Positions 42,351 to 51,870 of a DNA stretch of 64,000 nt are shown piece after piece (the stretch's first letter is position 1; each line of letters opens with the position of its first letter). Below the pieces are notes generated by a model. The model searched no databases and had not been told where the DNA came from. It was given only the letters and a program-made list of their open reading frames with translations. A program made the position numbers and the translations under genes. This stretch comes from CAWGGS01 sp963822095 (lineage in GTDB: Bacteria; Desulfobacterota; Desulfobulbia; Desulfobulbales; Desulfocapsaceae): assembly GCA_963822095.1 (NCBI GenBank), contig CAWGGS010000008.1, positions 1-64,000 of the forward strand, in the 5' to 3' direction.

Positions 42351-43865
42351 ATGCCGGAACAACCAGATGCTCCACGTTCGACAGGAAAAAAGAAAATCCT
42401 GGTAATAGATAACAGCAGGTTAATCGTTACTCTGATGGCAACCTTCCTGGAACGGGAGGGCCACGAGGTCATGACTGCGGAAGATGCCTTCTCCGCCCTG
42501 GATATCGTCAAGGAGTTCACGCCACAGGTAATCTATATCGACCTGATCATGCCGAAAATAAGTGGCAGCGACCTGTGCAGAATTTTTCGAACCCTCCCGC
42601 AATTAAAAGATACCTATATTGTAATCGTTTCTGCGGCGGCAATGGAAAATCCCATTGATTTTGCAAGTATTGGCGCCAATGCCTGCGTTGCCAAGGGACC
42701 TTTCGGTTCAATGTCCCGGCATATCCTGGATACACTCATCGAATCAAGTGCACCGCGTCCCCAAAAGCCAAATCTCAAGATCCGAGGTACCGAAAATCTT
42801 CATTCACGGCAGATAACCAGAGAGCTGCTGGTGGAAAACAAACATTTGAAGATTTTGTTAGACAGCATGTCCCAAGGGGTCATCGAAATCCTCAACAACC
42901 GGATGACGTACGCAAATCCTGCCGCACTGTCGCTGCTGCAGATCACCTCCGAACAGGGGCTCGGCTCCTGCCTCAAGCATACTCTTGATTCTGCTACCTG
43001 GGAAACCCTGTCACCCTATATCTCAACCTGTGCCCCGACTCCTGCCTTCGAGGAAGAAGACCCGACCCTGCAGATCCATGACCGCCACATCATCCCCCAA
43101 TGCCTGCAGACCCAGGAAGACAACCAGGATCGTATACTCCTTTTGACGGATATAACCGAACGCAAGCAGATGGAGTCGATCATCGAGGCCAAAAATCTCA
43201 ACGAGAACCTCTGCTATATCTTCTCCGGCATCCGTCACGAAATCGGAAATCCGGTCAATTCTCTTAAAATGGCCTTGACGGTACTGAACAAAAATATTGA
43301 GACCTACGATAAAGCAACCATAGCCGACTTCATCAACCGTTCCCTGGATGAGGTGATTCGAATAGAATACCTGCTGAAGGCCCTGAAAAACTTCAGTCTT
43401 TATGAAAGCCCAGATTTCAGGAATATCCGCATCGATCATTTTATAAACAATTTCACTCCGTTGGTCCAAGACGACCTCAAGAGCAAGAATATCGACCTAC
43501 GGACCATCGTCGGTCAGGGAGTTCAATTTGTTTATACCGATTCTCGCGCCCTCCACCATATCCTGCTCAACCTTTTGTCCAATGCGGCAGATGCCGTTGA
43601 AGGTAAAAATTCTCCCAGAATCATCATCAGCATTTCCAGCTCCTCCTCCGGAGTCAAGATCAAGATCGACGACAATGGATGCGGAATACCCGAATCGGAC
43701 CAGAAAAATCTTTTCAAACCGTTTTTTACCTCCAAGACCCAAGGGACCGGGCTTGGTCTGATCATCGTTAAAAAAATGTTAATGAAACTGAAAGGAACCA
43801 TTTCCCTGCACAGCGATGTCCATTTGGGGACCACTGTTACCATCACCTTGCCGGAGGGGCAATAA
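42351..43865 (+). CDS. Receiver-PAS-histidine kinase hybrid
   Basis: The 504-residue cytoplasmic protein starts with a receiver domain (residues 12-130; D20-type acidic site in VIDNSR, phospho-acceptor D64 in IYIDLIMP, K115 in CVAKGPFG), then a PAS-like domain (about 165-270, ending LLLTDITERKQ), a dimerisation domain with H296 in IRHEIGNPVNSLK, and an HATPase with NLLSNAADAVEG, DNGCGIP, and GTGLGL. It is a signal relay kinase controlled by phosphorylation of its own receiver. The gene ends TAA directly followed by ATG of a degenerate response-regulator frame. No membrane segments. Confidence 0.85.
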   Translation: MPEQPDAPRSTGKKKILVIDNSRLIVTLMATFLEREGHEVMTAEDAFSALDIVKEFTPQVIYIDLIMPKISGSDLCRIFRTLPQLKDTYIVIVSAAAMENPIDFASIGANACVAKGPFGSMSRHILDTLIESSAPRPQKPNLKIRGTENLHSRQITRELLVENKHLKILLDSMSQGVIEILNNRMTYANPAALSLLQITSEQGLGSCLKHTLDSATWETLSPYISTCAPTPAFEEEDPTLQIHDRHIIPQCLQTQEDNQDRILLLTDITERKQMESIIEAKNLNENLCYIFSGIRHEIGNPVNSLKMALTVLNKNIETYDKATIADFINRSLDEVIRIEYLLKALKNFSLYESPDFRNIRIDHFINNFTPLVQDDLKSKNIDLRTIVGQGVQFVYTDSRALHHILLNLLSNAADAVEGKNSPRIIISISSSSSGVKIKIDDNGCGIPESDQKNLFKPFFTSKTQGTGLGLIIVKKMLMKLKGTISLHSDVHLGTTVTITLPEGQ

Positions 43866-44060
43866 ATGAGCATCCCTGCTCTCCATACCCTCCTGGTCAT
43901 CGATGACGGCCGACTGTTCAGCGATTCAGTCCGGTACTATTGGGTCGATCACACTACGGAGATACTGGCAGCCCACAGCATCGATGAAGCCTGACAGGTT
44001 TTGACAATGGGATTCCCGTTCAACAATAATGGCTTGCTTTTCGATCAATTGTCGTGGCAA
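43866..44060 (+). pseudogene. Decayed response-regulator receiver gene
   Basis: One base after the kinase stop, an ATG opens a frame that reads MSIPALHTLLVIDDGRLFSD and a SDSVRYYWVDHTTEILAAHSIDEA continuation, clearly the first half of a receiver domain, then hits TGA at 43992-43994. In the same frame the sequence continues QVLT ... NGLLFDQLSW, resembling the strand around the phospho-acceptor aspartate, before losing all resemblance. The remnant lacks an output domain. It is best read as the decayed partner of the kinase. Translation up to the TGA would give 42 residues. Confidence 0.6.
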
Positions 44061-44236
44061 AGACCATTTTTTATCTTCGGGAAAAAACCGCAGACTCATT
44101 TAGCGGAATCGGTTCAGGGTGGTAACGGCAATACCCAGCAAGATGATACGGCACATGATCCGGGAGCACCCGTACTTCCCGTTTTCTTTCCGGCAGCTAT
44201 CTTCTCTTTCATGCCTTACGCATTCTCTGTTATACT

Positions 44237-45802
44237 ATGGGGATGAAACCTCCATGGCGCTTTCGCGATATAATCGATCTGGAATATTTCCTCCATCAGG
44301 ATAAAGGCGGCACCTCCCCGGAAGAACAGCTGCGTATTCGCAAAAGAAACCGACGGATTTATCAGGATGCTCTCCTGCTGCTGAATGGTGAGAAGGGCAA
44401 AGCTACCCGTCACTTCCTGCTGCACAGATGGCTTACTAGCCGGCGGGAAGAGGAGGAGGGAAACGGCAATGTTCTTTTGCCGGGCCGCCTCACCGAGGAA
44501 ATCTATATAAGGATTTGTCTTCTCCTCACTGCTTTCGGCTTGATCGCGGGGACCGTGGCCGGCCTGTCCTTTTTCACCTATACCGGCTCCAATCCCCTTA
44601 ATGTCTTCCATTATCTAACCGTTTTTGTCTTTTCCCAGCTGGCAATCCTTCTGCTTTTGCTTTGTTCCCTTTTCATCCGCAGGAAAAATCGACTCCCGAC
44701 ACCGTCCTTGCTCTCCTCTCTGGTTGCAGGCCTTCTGGTCCGGATTTTTCACGCCGCCAGCCGAAATCTCGGCTCGAGCATGTCGGCAAAAAGAAGGGCT
44801 GATTTCCAGGGAATACTTGGAATAATTAAAACAAAACGGATATATTCCTCCTTGTTTTTCTGGCCGTTATTGCTCCTGACCCAACTGTTTGCCCTCACCT
44901 TCAACCTCGGGATGCTGGCCGTGACCCTTTACAAGGTGGCCGCAACCGATATTGCCTTCGGCTGGCAATCCACCATCCAGTTCAGCCCCGAGGCCATCTC
45001 CCACTTCGTACAAATTCTGGCCCTTCCCTGGTCCTGGTTTATCGGGGGAGGCGTTGCCTATCCGACTCCGGCAGAAATTGCTGGCAGCCGAATCATTCTC
45101 AAGGAAGGCATTTCCCACCTTGCCACCCCCAATCTGATCTCCTGGTGGCCCTTCCTCTGTTTTGCACTTTTCACCTATGGATTCCTCCCCCGTTTCGTAT
45201 TGCTGCTTCTTGCCCTGTACAAAAAGAGACGGGCACTTTCCCGTGTACAATTCGATCAAATCGTCTTCGATCGTCTCCTTGCCGGCATGCGGACGCCCAT
45301 CGTCTCTACCCAGGCCGAACCGGACCGGGATACCGACTCGTCTCCTGCCGTTTCCCGGCAACCTGCTCCCCTCGACCCGGACCTGCAAACAGAGTTTGTG
45401 GTCATGGTCCCGGACGATATCTTCGATCGGTGTCTGGATACCCAGCTCCAACAGGTCCTGGCGGGGAATGGAGATGCTTGTGTTAAAAAGATTCGATTCG
45501 GTAAAAGTTATTCATCGGACCGCGGGCTCCTCGAAGATCTTGCCGCCGAGAACGCCTCCATCCCATTGCTGATCCTGGCCGAGGCCTGGATGCCGCCTAT
45601 AACTGATTTCATCGTTTTTTTACAGGATCTGCGCAAAGTTTTGCCCCCTCGCCTGCCGATTTGCATAGGATTGCTCGGCAGGGCAAATACGAAAACCATT
45701 TTCACTGCTCCCGATCCTGCCGAAACAAGGATCTGGCAACAAAAGATCGATAGCCTGGGCGATCCCTACACCGTCGCTGAAGATCTTATTCCACAACACT
45801 GA
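44237..45802 (+). CDS. DUF2868 membrane protein
   Basis: The 521-residue inner-membrane protein has an N-terminal cytoplasmic region (WRFRDIIDLEYFLHQD), about five hydrophobic segments (near 95-115, 128-150, 195-225, 255-275, 300-325), and a soluble C-terminal region (about 330-521) with charged loops. It matches DUF2868, a family usually found directly before DUF3482 GTPases, as here. The ATG at 44237 is listed but 44243 (MKPPWRF) is equally possible. Gene function is unknown; the pairing suggests a membrane anchor or effector of the GTPase. Confidence 0.75.
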   Translation: MGMKPPWRFRDIIDLEYFLHQDKGGTSPEEQLRIRKRNRRIYQDALLLLNGEKGKATRHFLLHRWLTSRREEEEGNGNVLLPGRLTEEIYIRICLLLTAFGLIAGTVAGLSFFTYTGSNPLNVFHYLTVFVFSQLAILLLLLCSLFIRRKNRLPTPSLLSSLVAGLLVRIFHAASRNLGSSMSAKRRADFQGILGIIKTKRIYSSLFFWPLLLLTQLFALTFNLGMLAVTLYKVAATDIAFGWQSTIQFSPEAISHFVQILALPWSWFIGGGVAYPTPAEIAGSRIILKEGISHLATPNLISWWPFLCFALFTYGFLPRFVLLLLALYKKRRALSRVQFDQIVFDRLLAGMRTPIVSTQAEPDRDTDSSPAVSRQPAPLDPDLQTEFVVMVPDDIFDRCLDTQLQQVLAGNGDACVKKIRFGKSYSSDRGLLEDLAAENASIPLLILAEAWMPPITDFIVFLQDLRKVLPPRLPICIGLLGRANTKTIFTAPDPAETRIWQQKIDSLGDPYTVAEDLIPQH

Positions 45803-45850
45803 ATTTTGAAGAATCTGGATCCGAAAGAACAAAAAGGTGCCCCCTCAGCA

Positions 45851-47266
45851 ATGATCCCTGAATTTGCAATCATCGGTCACCCGAACGAGGGGAAATCGTC
45901 GGTGCTGTCAACCCTGGCCGAGGATGATTCGGTCCGCATCAGCCCGATCCCTGGGGAGACCACTCGATGCCGGACCTTCCCGGTGGTGATTGACGGCAAG
46001 GAGATCATTCGTTTTACCGATACGCCGGGTTTCCAGAACCCGCGCCGGGTCCTGCATGAGCTGCAGGGCTTTGTCGATCGGGGTCCCGACATGCTCAGAC
46101 AGTTTCGAGAGGCCTTTGACTCAAGCCCCCAGATGCGCGATGACTGCGAACTCCTGCTGCCGGTTTCGCGGGGAGCTGGGATCATTTATGTCGTTGACGG
46201 CTCCCGCCCGGTACGCAACATAGATCGGGTGGAGATGGAAATTCTGCGATTGTCCGGCAAACCCCGCATGGCAATAATCAACTGCAAACAGGAGGAAAGC
46301 ACCTCTCTTGCCGACTGGAAAAACGACCTCGGCAAGACCTTCAATTCCATCCGGGTTTTCAACGCCCACAGGGCGACCTATGCCCAGCGGATCCTCTTGC
46401 TTGAGGCCCTAAAAAGCATCGATCAGGATTGGCATCACCAGCTCGACTTGGTGGTCTCGGCCTTTAAACGCGATTGGAGCGCCCGCAACGACCGGACAGC
46501 CGACATCATCCTTGACCTGCTCACCGACTGTCTGTGCTTTAAGATTATCGGCAATCTGCAACACGATCAGGACCTCTTGCGGGAAAAGCTGCAGCGCAAC
46601 TACACGGAGGCAATCCGTAAAATGGAAAAAAAGGCCCACGGACGAATCAGGGAACTTTTCAAGCACAATATCTTCAATTACGACCTGCCCCCCTGCTCGA
46701 TCCTGAACGAAGATCTCTTCAACAGCAAGACCTGGCAACTCCTCGGGCTCAGCAAAAAACAGATTGCCCTCACCGGCGGCGCCGGCGGTGCGGCGATCGG
46801 GGCCGGCATTGACCTTGCCCATGCCGGCCTCACCTTCGGTATTTTCACAGCCCTCGGTGGGGCCATCGGCATGCTCGGGGCTGTCTTGGGCGGAAAAAGT
46901 CTGTCGACCAAGACCAGACTGCTCGGCGTCGGTCTGGGAGGCGAGCAGATACAGGTAGGTCCGAACGTCTCGATCCAGTTTCTCCATGTGCTCCTGGATC
47001 GCGCCCTGCTCTTCTATTCCCATGTAATAAACTGGGCCCATGGGCGACGCGACACAGCAGGTCCTGAACAGGAAAGGAAGGCTCTGGCAACAGCTCAAAC
47101 CATCGGCAGCGGGAGTTGGCCTGCCGCCTCCCTTGAGGTATGTCGGGCCTATTTTCAGGCTATCAGGGACGGAAATGAGGAGAGAAAAGAACGTGAGGGA
47201 AAGAGACTCCACTCCATCATCACCGATTCTCTCACCCGTATATCCCACGGTGAAAACGAAGGATAA
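45851..47266 (+). CDS. GTPase with DUF3482 domain
   Basis: The 471-residue protein has an Era/TrmE-like GTPase domain at 1-180 with G1 GHPNEGKSS (9-17), G2 threonines in PGETTRCRTF, G3 DTPG (57-60), and a weak G4 in AIINCKQEES (Cys replaces the usual Lys-x-Asp pattern). The DUF3482 region follows, with a helical part and a glycine-rich hydrophobic segment GGAGGAAIGAGIDLAHAGLTFGIFTALGGAIG that could insert into a membrane. ATG 45851 is preferred because the G-domain begins there; a TTG at 45806 is the alternative. It lies 48 bases after the DUF2868 gene and 4 bases before rtcB. Confidence 0.75.
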   Translation: MIPEFAIIGHPNEGKSSVLSTLAEDDSVRISPIPGETTRCRTFPVVIDGKEIIRFTDTPGFQNPRRVLHELQGFVDRGPDMLRQFREAFDSSPQMRDDCELLLPVSRGAGIIYVVDGSRPVRNIDRVEMEILRLSGKPRMAIINCKQEESTSLADWKNDLGKTFNSIRVFNAHRATYAQRILLLEALKSIDQDWHHQLDLVVSAFKRDWSARNDRTADIILDLLTDCLCFKIIGNLQHDQDLLREKLQRNYTEAIRKMEKKAHGRIRELFKHNIFNYDLPPCSILNEDLFNSKTWQLLGLSKKQIALTGGAGGAAIGAGIDLAHAGLTFGIFTALGGAIGMLGAVLGGKSLSTKTRLLGVGLGGEQIQVGPNVSIQFLHVLLDRALLFYSHVINWAHGRRDTAGPEQERKALATAQTIGSGSWPAASLEVCRAYFQAIRDGNEERKEREGKRLHSIITDSLTRISHGENEG

Positions 47267-47270
47267 CCTG

Positions 47271-48446
47271 ATGATCAAAACCATTTTCACTGAAAATCTG
47301 CCTATTAAGCTGTGGCTATCGGACATTGAGGATGGCGCCCTGGCCCAGGCAAAAAACCTGGCCAACCTTCCTTTTGCCTTTAAACATGTGGCGCTCATGC
47401 CCGACGCCCATCTCGGCTACGGGATGCCCATCGGCGGGGTCCTGGCAACCGAGGACGTCATCATTCCCAATGCGGTAGGCGTTGATATCGGCTGCGGGAT
47501 GTGTGCCGTCCAGACCTCTCACACCAACATTGATACAGCGTCGCTGAAAGAGGTTATCGCTCGTATCAGGGGTGAAATCCCCTTGGGATTCAAGCATCAC
47601 CCCCAAAAGCAGGATTCCCGTCTGATGCCGAATCCTCCCCGTGGCTTCAGTCTCTCCGAGTTGTCCATGGTCGAGCGGGAATTCGATAACGGACTGACCC
47701 AACTGGGCACCCTGGGTGGCGGCAATCACTTCATCGAGATCCAGAAGGGAGATGACGGGCATATCTGGATCATGATCCACTCGGGAAGCCGCAATATCGG
47801 GTATCGGGTGGCCAATCATTATAATAAGGTTGCCATAGAGCTGAACGCCAAATGGAAATCGCCCATCCCACCCAAATGGCAGCTTGCCTATCTGCCGCTG
47901 TCCTCCGAAATCGGCCGCCGCTATCATGCGGAAATGCAGTTCTGCGTCGATTTCGCCCTGGCCAACCGCAGCCTGATGATGGCGCGAATCAAGGATATTT
48001 TAACCTCTGTTCTCTCCCCGATATCTTTTGCCCCGATGATCAATATCGCCCATAACCACGCCAGGCTGGAACGCCATTTTCGCAAAGAGGTCCTGGTTCA
48101 TCGCAAAGGGGCAACCAGCGCCGAAAAAGGAGAACTCGGCATTATTCCAGGATCACAGGGGACAAGGAGTTCAATCGTCCGCGGCAAGGGAAACCCGGAG
48201 AGCTTCACCTCCTGCTCACACGGGGCCGGCAGGCTCATGGGCAGAAAGCAGGCCCAGCGACAGCTCAAGCTGCACCAGGAGATCGCCAGGCTTGATGCGT
48301 TGGGCATCATCCACGGAATCCGGAGTAAGCGGGATCTCGACGAGGCGGTCGGGGCCTATAAAGACATCGAGGAAGTCTTACACCTCCAGGAGGACCTGAT
48401 CGAGGTCGTGACCTCACTGCGGCCGCTGGCCGTAATCAAAGGTTGA
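47271..48446 (+). CDS. rtcB: RtcB-family RNA ligase
   Basis: The 391-residue enzyme belongs to the RtcB family, which joins RNA 2',3'-cyclic phosphate or 3'-phosphate ends to 5'-OH ends using GTP and manganese. The metal site is visible as D72 and C75 (GVDIGCGMCAVQT), GGGNHFIE (H153), H170 and HNHARLE (H261/H263), and the guanylated histidine is H317 in SCSHGAGR. The PGSQGTRSSIVRGKGNP block is also conserved. It is the last gene of the DUF2868-DUF3482-rtcB cluster, only 4 bases after the GTPase. No archease or RtcR regulator is nearby. Confidence 0.92.
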   Translation: MIKTIFTENLPIKLWLSDIEDGALAQAKNLANLPFAFKHVALMPDAHLGYGMPIGGVLATEDVIIPNAVGVDIGCGMCAVQTSHTNIDTASLKEVIARIRGEIPLGFKHHPQKQDSRLMPNPPRGFSLSELSMVEREFDNGLTQLGTLGGGNHFIEIQKGDDGHIWIMIHSGSRNIGYRVANHYNKVAIELNAKWKSPIPPKWQLAYLPLSSEIGRRYHAEMQFCVDFALANRSLMMARIKDILTSVLSPISFAPMINIAHNHARLERHFRKEVLVHRKGATSAEKGELGIIPGSQGTRSSIVRGKGNPESFTSCSHGAGRLMGRKQAQRQLKLHQEIARLDALGIIHGIRSKRDLDEAVGAYKDIEEVLHLQEDLIEVVTSLRPLAVIKG

Positions 48447-48504
48447 TGGTGTCGAGATACAGCAAAGGTCTCTCACGCAGGTCTTTACCCCGCCCCAGGA
48501 CACT

Positions 48505-49140
48505 TCAGGGGGCCAACCGTTCGATCTTCCAGCTATTCGCATCCGGTGTATAGAGAAACCTGTCATGCAACCGGTTTTTCCGGCCCTGCCAGAATTCGAT
48601 GGAATCGGGAACCACCCGGTATCCTCCCCAAAAGGAGGGCAAGGGAACCTTCCCCTCACCGAATTTGGTCTTCATCTCCTGAAATTTCTGCATCAGGAAT
48701 TGACGGGAGGAAAGAGGGTGGCTTTGACTCGATACCCAGGCCGCCACCTGACTATCCCTCGGTCGGGACATGAAGTACTTTGCCGATTCGGCACTTGAAA
48801 TTCGACTTGCGGTCCCGGAAATACTTATCTGCCGCTCCAGCTGAAGCCAGACAAAGAGCAAGTTAACCTTTGAATTTCCTGAAATTTCCATGGACTTCCT
48901 GCTGCCGTAATTGGTAAAGAATACAAATCCGGTTCTATCAAAATATTTTAACAGGACCGTTCGCTGACTCGGCTGTCCATGAGGTCCAACCGTTGCCAGA
49001 ATCATCGCTGTCGGATCGACGATATCGGCCTTTCGTGCCTGCTCAAACCATTTATTAAACTGCTGAATGGGATCGGGATCGAGCCCTTTACGTAACAAAC
49101 CATCTCGCATGTAATCACGTCGAAAATTACTTATATCCAA
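48505..49140 (-). CDS. pdxH: Pyridoxamine 5'-phosphate oxidase
   Basis: The 211-residue FMN enzyme oxidises pyridoxine or pyridoxamine phosphate to pyridoxal phosphate. FMN and substrate motifs are present: MILATVGPHGQPSQRTVLLKYFD, FVFFTNYGSRKSMEI, VWLQLERQI, and the C-terminal SFWGGYRVVPDSIEFWQGRKNRLHDRF ... WKIERLAP. It is monocistronic and converges on rtcB. PLP enzymes elsewhere in the window (aspartate decarboxylase, desulfurase) depend on its product. Confidence 0.93.
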   Translation of the reverse strand: MDISNFRRDYMRDGLLRKGLDPDPIQQFNKWFEQARKADIVDPTAMILATVGPHGQPSQRTVLLKYFDRTGFVFFTNYGSRKSMEISGNSKVNLLFVWLQLERQISISGTASRISSAESAKYFMSRPRDSQVAAWVSSQSHPLSSRQFLMQKFQEMKTKFGEGKVPLPSFWGGYRVVPDSIEFWQGRKNRLHDRFLYTPDANSWKIERLAP

Positions 49141-49473
49141 AATCTACCTCAGCTGACAAACCATCACCCAGCAGATAACCGAAAATTTCACCATACGGTT
49201 AGGTCTCCCGGATAATCTCTTGAAAAGTATACATTACAAAATCGGACGAACCTGCACTGTTACAATTGGCCATGGCACCATCACGATCAACCGGAAGTAT
49301 CATGAAAAAAGCTCCCATGACTCCCATTCCTGTCCAAATCTCAATCCCGTGACGATCATGGCAATCTCATCGTTGGATAATAAGTACAAGTTATCTTTGT
49401 TGCCGTAATTATTTTTCTCGACGAATCTTGCCCAGACATTCTGAATTTAATTTAACTTTTTTTTTGTTCATCT
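49141..49473. other. Intergenic region between pdxH and the chemoreceptor gene
   Basis: The stretch shows no gene with family features on either strand. Its right part is very T-rich (around 49458-49465) and leads into the promoter at 49474. A short open frame near 49220-49408 has no ribosome binding site and is not called. Confidence 0.4.
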
Positions 49474-49503
49474 TTGACAAAAAGAATCAATCTACCATAT
49501 ACT
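49474..49503 (+). promoter_or_regulatory. Sigma-70 type promoter of the chemoreceptor gene
   Basis: TTGACA at 49474-49479 and TATACT at 49498-49503 are separated by 18 bases. The start codon is about 125 bases farther on, leaving an untranslated leader. Many chemoreceptor genes use the flagellar sigma factor; this site looks like a housekeeping one. Confidence 0.55.
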
Positions 49504-49631
49504 TTTTATGAAAAGGATAGATAATTAACGATACGAGTCATGGGGGATCCTTTTAATCACGTCGCTGTTATAAAATTTGAGGGTTTGAACGTACGAACCT
49601 AACTTTTAGCAGGACCACAGAGAGGACCCGA

Positions 49632-51743
49632 ATGAAAATGACTATCGGCAAGAAGCTGACCAGCAGCTTCCTAGGATTGGCAGCACTCGTGCTTTTATCA
49701 GGGATTATCGGTATCTACATCCTTCGGCAGGTCACATACTCCACCGACATCGTAGGCAAGGCCAAGGCCCCCACCCAGACAGTTGTTGTCAACGCTGCCC
49801 TGACTCTTGAAAAAATTCAGAAATATACCGTTGAGTTTGCAAATTCCACAACCGATCTCGACCGGATTGAGACAAAAATCAATGATGCTTTTGATGAGCT
49901 CGATATGTGGACCAGCATGCTTAAATACGGAACCGAATCCAAGGAATTTCAACAGAGTAAATTTGGCCGGCTGTACAAAGAAAAAGGGATTTCAGTCATT
50001 ATCCCGAAAGACTCCAGGGAGATGCAAAAAGCGACTGAAGACATTACAAAGAAAAGTGCTTCCCTCAAAGCTGATATCTCCGATCTTGTAAGGGCCCATA
50101 AAGAATACGCCTCATATGCGGTAATCACCAAAGATAAAAAAATTTATCCTCTTCCCTCTTTTCTAAATCTCACGCAACGACTCCAGACGGAATGGAATCA
50201 GAAACTTAAAGATGCCGCCAATATGGAAGCTGTGTTTCCCGGGGAAACCAATCCCAAGGCCGGTCTTTTAGGAGAATGGCTTTCTTCCTACAAGGTGAAT
50301 AATAAGGAATTAATGGAGCTTGTTCAGCGTCTCGCCGTTCAGATTGCAAAAATCAGATCGGTTGCCGTACAGATGAACCAGAAAAGTTCAGGCACGGACA
50401 AGACCCGTATGTTCAACCGAACTGTTCTGACCACCTCGAAAATAGAAAGGTACTTCAGTAGCCTTCATACCCTTGCTGAAACCCTCTATAACAATCTGGA
50501 AACAACGGAAAGGGTCAAAAAAAAGGCGATGGCCCTCTCAGCCAATGAGATAGAAAACGACTTGAATTCATTGATTGCAAATGCCGCCAAGGAGATGAAA
50601 GCCGCACTTCACTCTTCTGAATCGACCCAAAAAAGCGGGACCACGACCCTGATCTTTTTGACCCTTGCGGCAGTTATCATCGCCGTGGTCATGGGAACCC
50701 TCATGAGCCGGTATTTCTCCCGTAATATTTTAGCCTTAGCAGAAGCAACCAAGGAAATTGCCCGCGGGGATCTCAAAAAAAGGGTCAAAACGAACTCAAC
50801 CGACGAGCTGGGGGAACTTGCTTCTGACACCAACAAGATGATAGACAACCTCAGGGAGATGATTGGACAGATACGCAACCATTCGGAAAATCTCTCCAGT
50901 TCAGCAACAGATCTTGGAAGTGTCTCGAACGATCTCGACAAAAATTCCGCCGAACTGGGCAACAAATCCGCCGAGGCAGCCAGTGCCACGGAAAAGATGA
51001 CTTCCTCCATCCGCGATATTTCAACCATCGCCAATGACTCGATGGAAAAAGTCCAGAATGTATCGTTGGCCACAGAGGAGATGAGTTCCACCATTAACGA
51101 AATAGCCCAGAATACCGAGCAGGCACGGACAGTAACTGCAAAGGCGGTGACCACCGTTGAAAATACGACAATGAAGATGACGGAACTGTCGGAAGCAGCT
51201 AAAGAAGTGGGGAAGGTAGCCGAGGTTATCGTCAATATCGCCGACCAGACCAACCTCCTCTCTCTCAATGCCACAATAGAAGCAGCCAGGGCAGGTGAAG
51301 CAGGCAAAGGGTTTGCCGTTGTCGCCAACGAAGTAAAAGAACTGGCAAGTCAGACCAACAAAGCAACGGAGGATATCCGACAGAAAATCACTGCCATTCA
51401 GCAATCCAGCGATATGACGATTACCGCCATCGAGGAAATATCCCAGGTCATTAACAACATCAACTCCATCGTGGTCGTAATTGCCGGAGCCGTAGAAGAA
51501 CAGGCAGTAACCACAACCCAGATCGCCCATGACATCGGCTCGGTATCCTCGGGAATAGAGGAAATGAACAGGAATGTCACCTCGACGACGGAGATTGCAC
51601 AAATCGTTTCCGCGGATATCAAGGTGGTAGACCAGACCAGCAGCCAGGTGCAAAACGGCAGCACCCAGATAAAAAACAGTGCCGAAAACCTGAGCAGGCT
51701 GGCGGGAGAATTGAAAACGCTGGTAGGAAAATTCAGCCTGTAA
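49632..51743 (+). CDS. Methyl-accepting chemotaxis protein with degenerate CZB-like periplasmic sensor
   Basis: The 703-residue receptor has a first membrane segment at about 12-32, a long periplasmic helical domain (35-335), a second membrane segment at about 338-358, HAMP (about 358-412) and a signalling domain whose tip is IADQTNLLSLNATIEAARAGEAGKGFAVVANEVKELA. The periplasmic domain contains a segment resembling zinc-binding CZB domains (SFLNLTQRLQTEW ... GLLGEWLSSY) but the His and Cys ligands are Gln and Leu. There is no CheR-binding pentapeptide. It lies 127 bases upstream of a secreted Cache protein gene on the same strand. Confidence 0.88.
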   Translation: MKMTIGKKLTSSFLGLAALVLLSGIIGIYILRQVTYSTDIVGKAKAPTQTVVVNAALTLEKIQKYTVEFANSTTDLDRIETKINDAFDELDMWTSMLKYGTESKEFQQSKFGRLYKEKGISVIIPKDSREMQKATEDITKKSASLKADISDLVRAHKEYASYAVITKDKKIYPLPSFLNLTQRLQTEWNQKLKDAANMEAVFPGETNPKAGLLGEWLSSYKVNNKELMELVQRLAVQIAKIRSVAVQMNQKSSGTDKTRMFNRTVLTTSKIERYFSSLHTLAETLYNNLETTERVKKKAMALSANEIENDLNSLIANAAKEMKAALHSSESTQKSGTTTLIFLTLAAVIIAVVMGTLMSRYFSRNILALAEATKEIARGDLKKRVKTNSTDELGELASDTNKMIDNLREMIGQIRNHSENLSSSATDLGSVSNDLDKNSAELGNKSAEAASATEKMTSSIRDISTIANDSMEKVQNVSLATEEMSSTINEIAQNTEQARTVTAKAVTTVENTTMKMTELSEAAKEVGKVAEVIVNIADQTNLLSLNATIEAARAGEAGKGFAVVANEVKELASQTNKATEDIRQKITAIQQSSDMTITAIEEISQVINNINSIVVVIAGAVEEQAVTTTQIAHDIGSVSSGIEEMNRNVTSTTEIAQIVSADIKVVDQTSSQVQNGSTQIKNSAENLSRLAGELKTLVGKFSL

Positions 51744-51870
51744 CCGACTGAAAACTGTTAAAGACAGGGAGGATTGTCCATTTCCCTGTGTTCCTTTTAT
51801 GCGATGCTGTAGAACAATGAAAGGCAGCCAACAACTCATCGAGACTCAACAACTGAACAGGAGAAATCAC

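Noticed and set aside
43992..43994. TGA in the receiver remnant as a selenocysteine codon
   Set aside because: The sequence after it degrades quickly and no selenocysteine is expected at this place in a receiver domain; decay explains it better.
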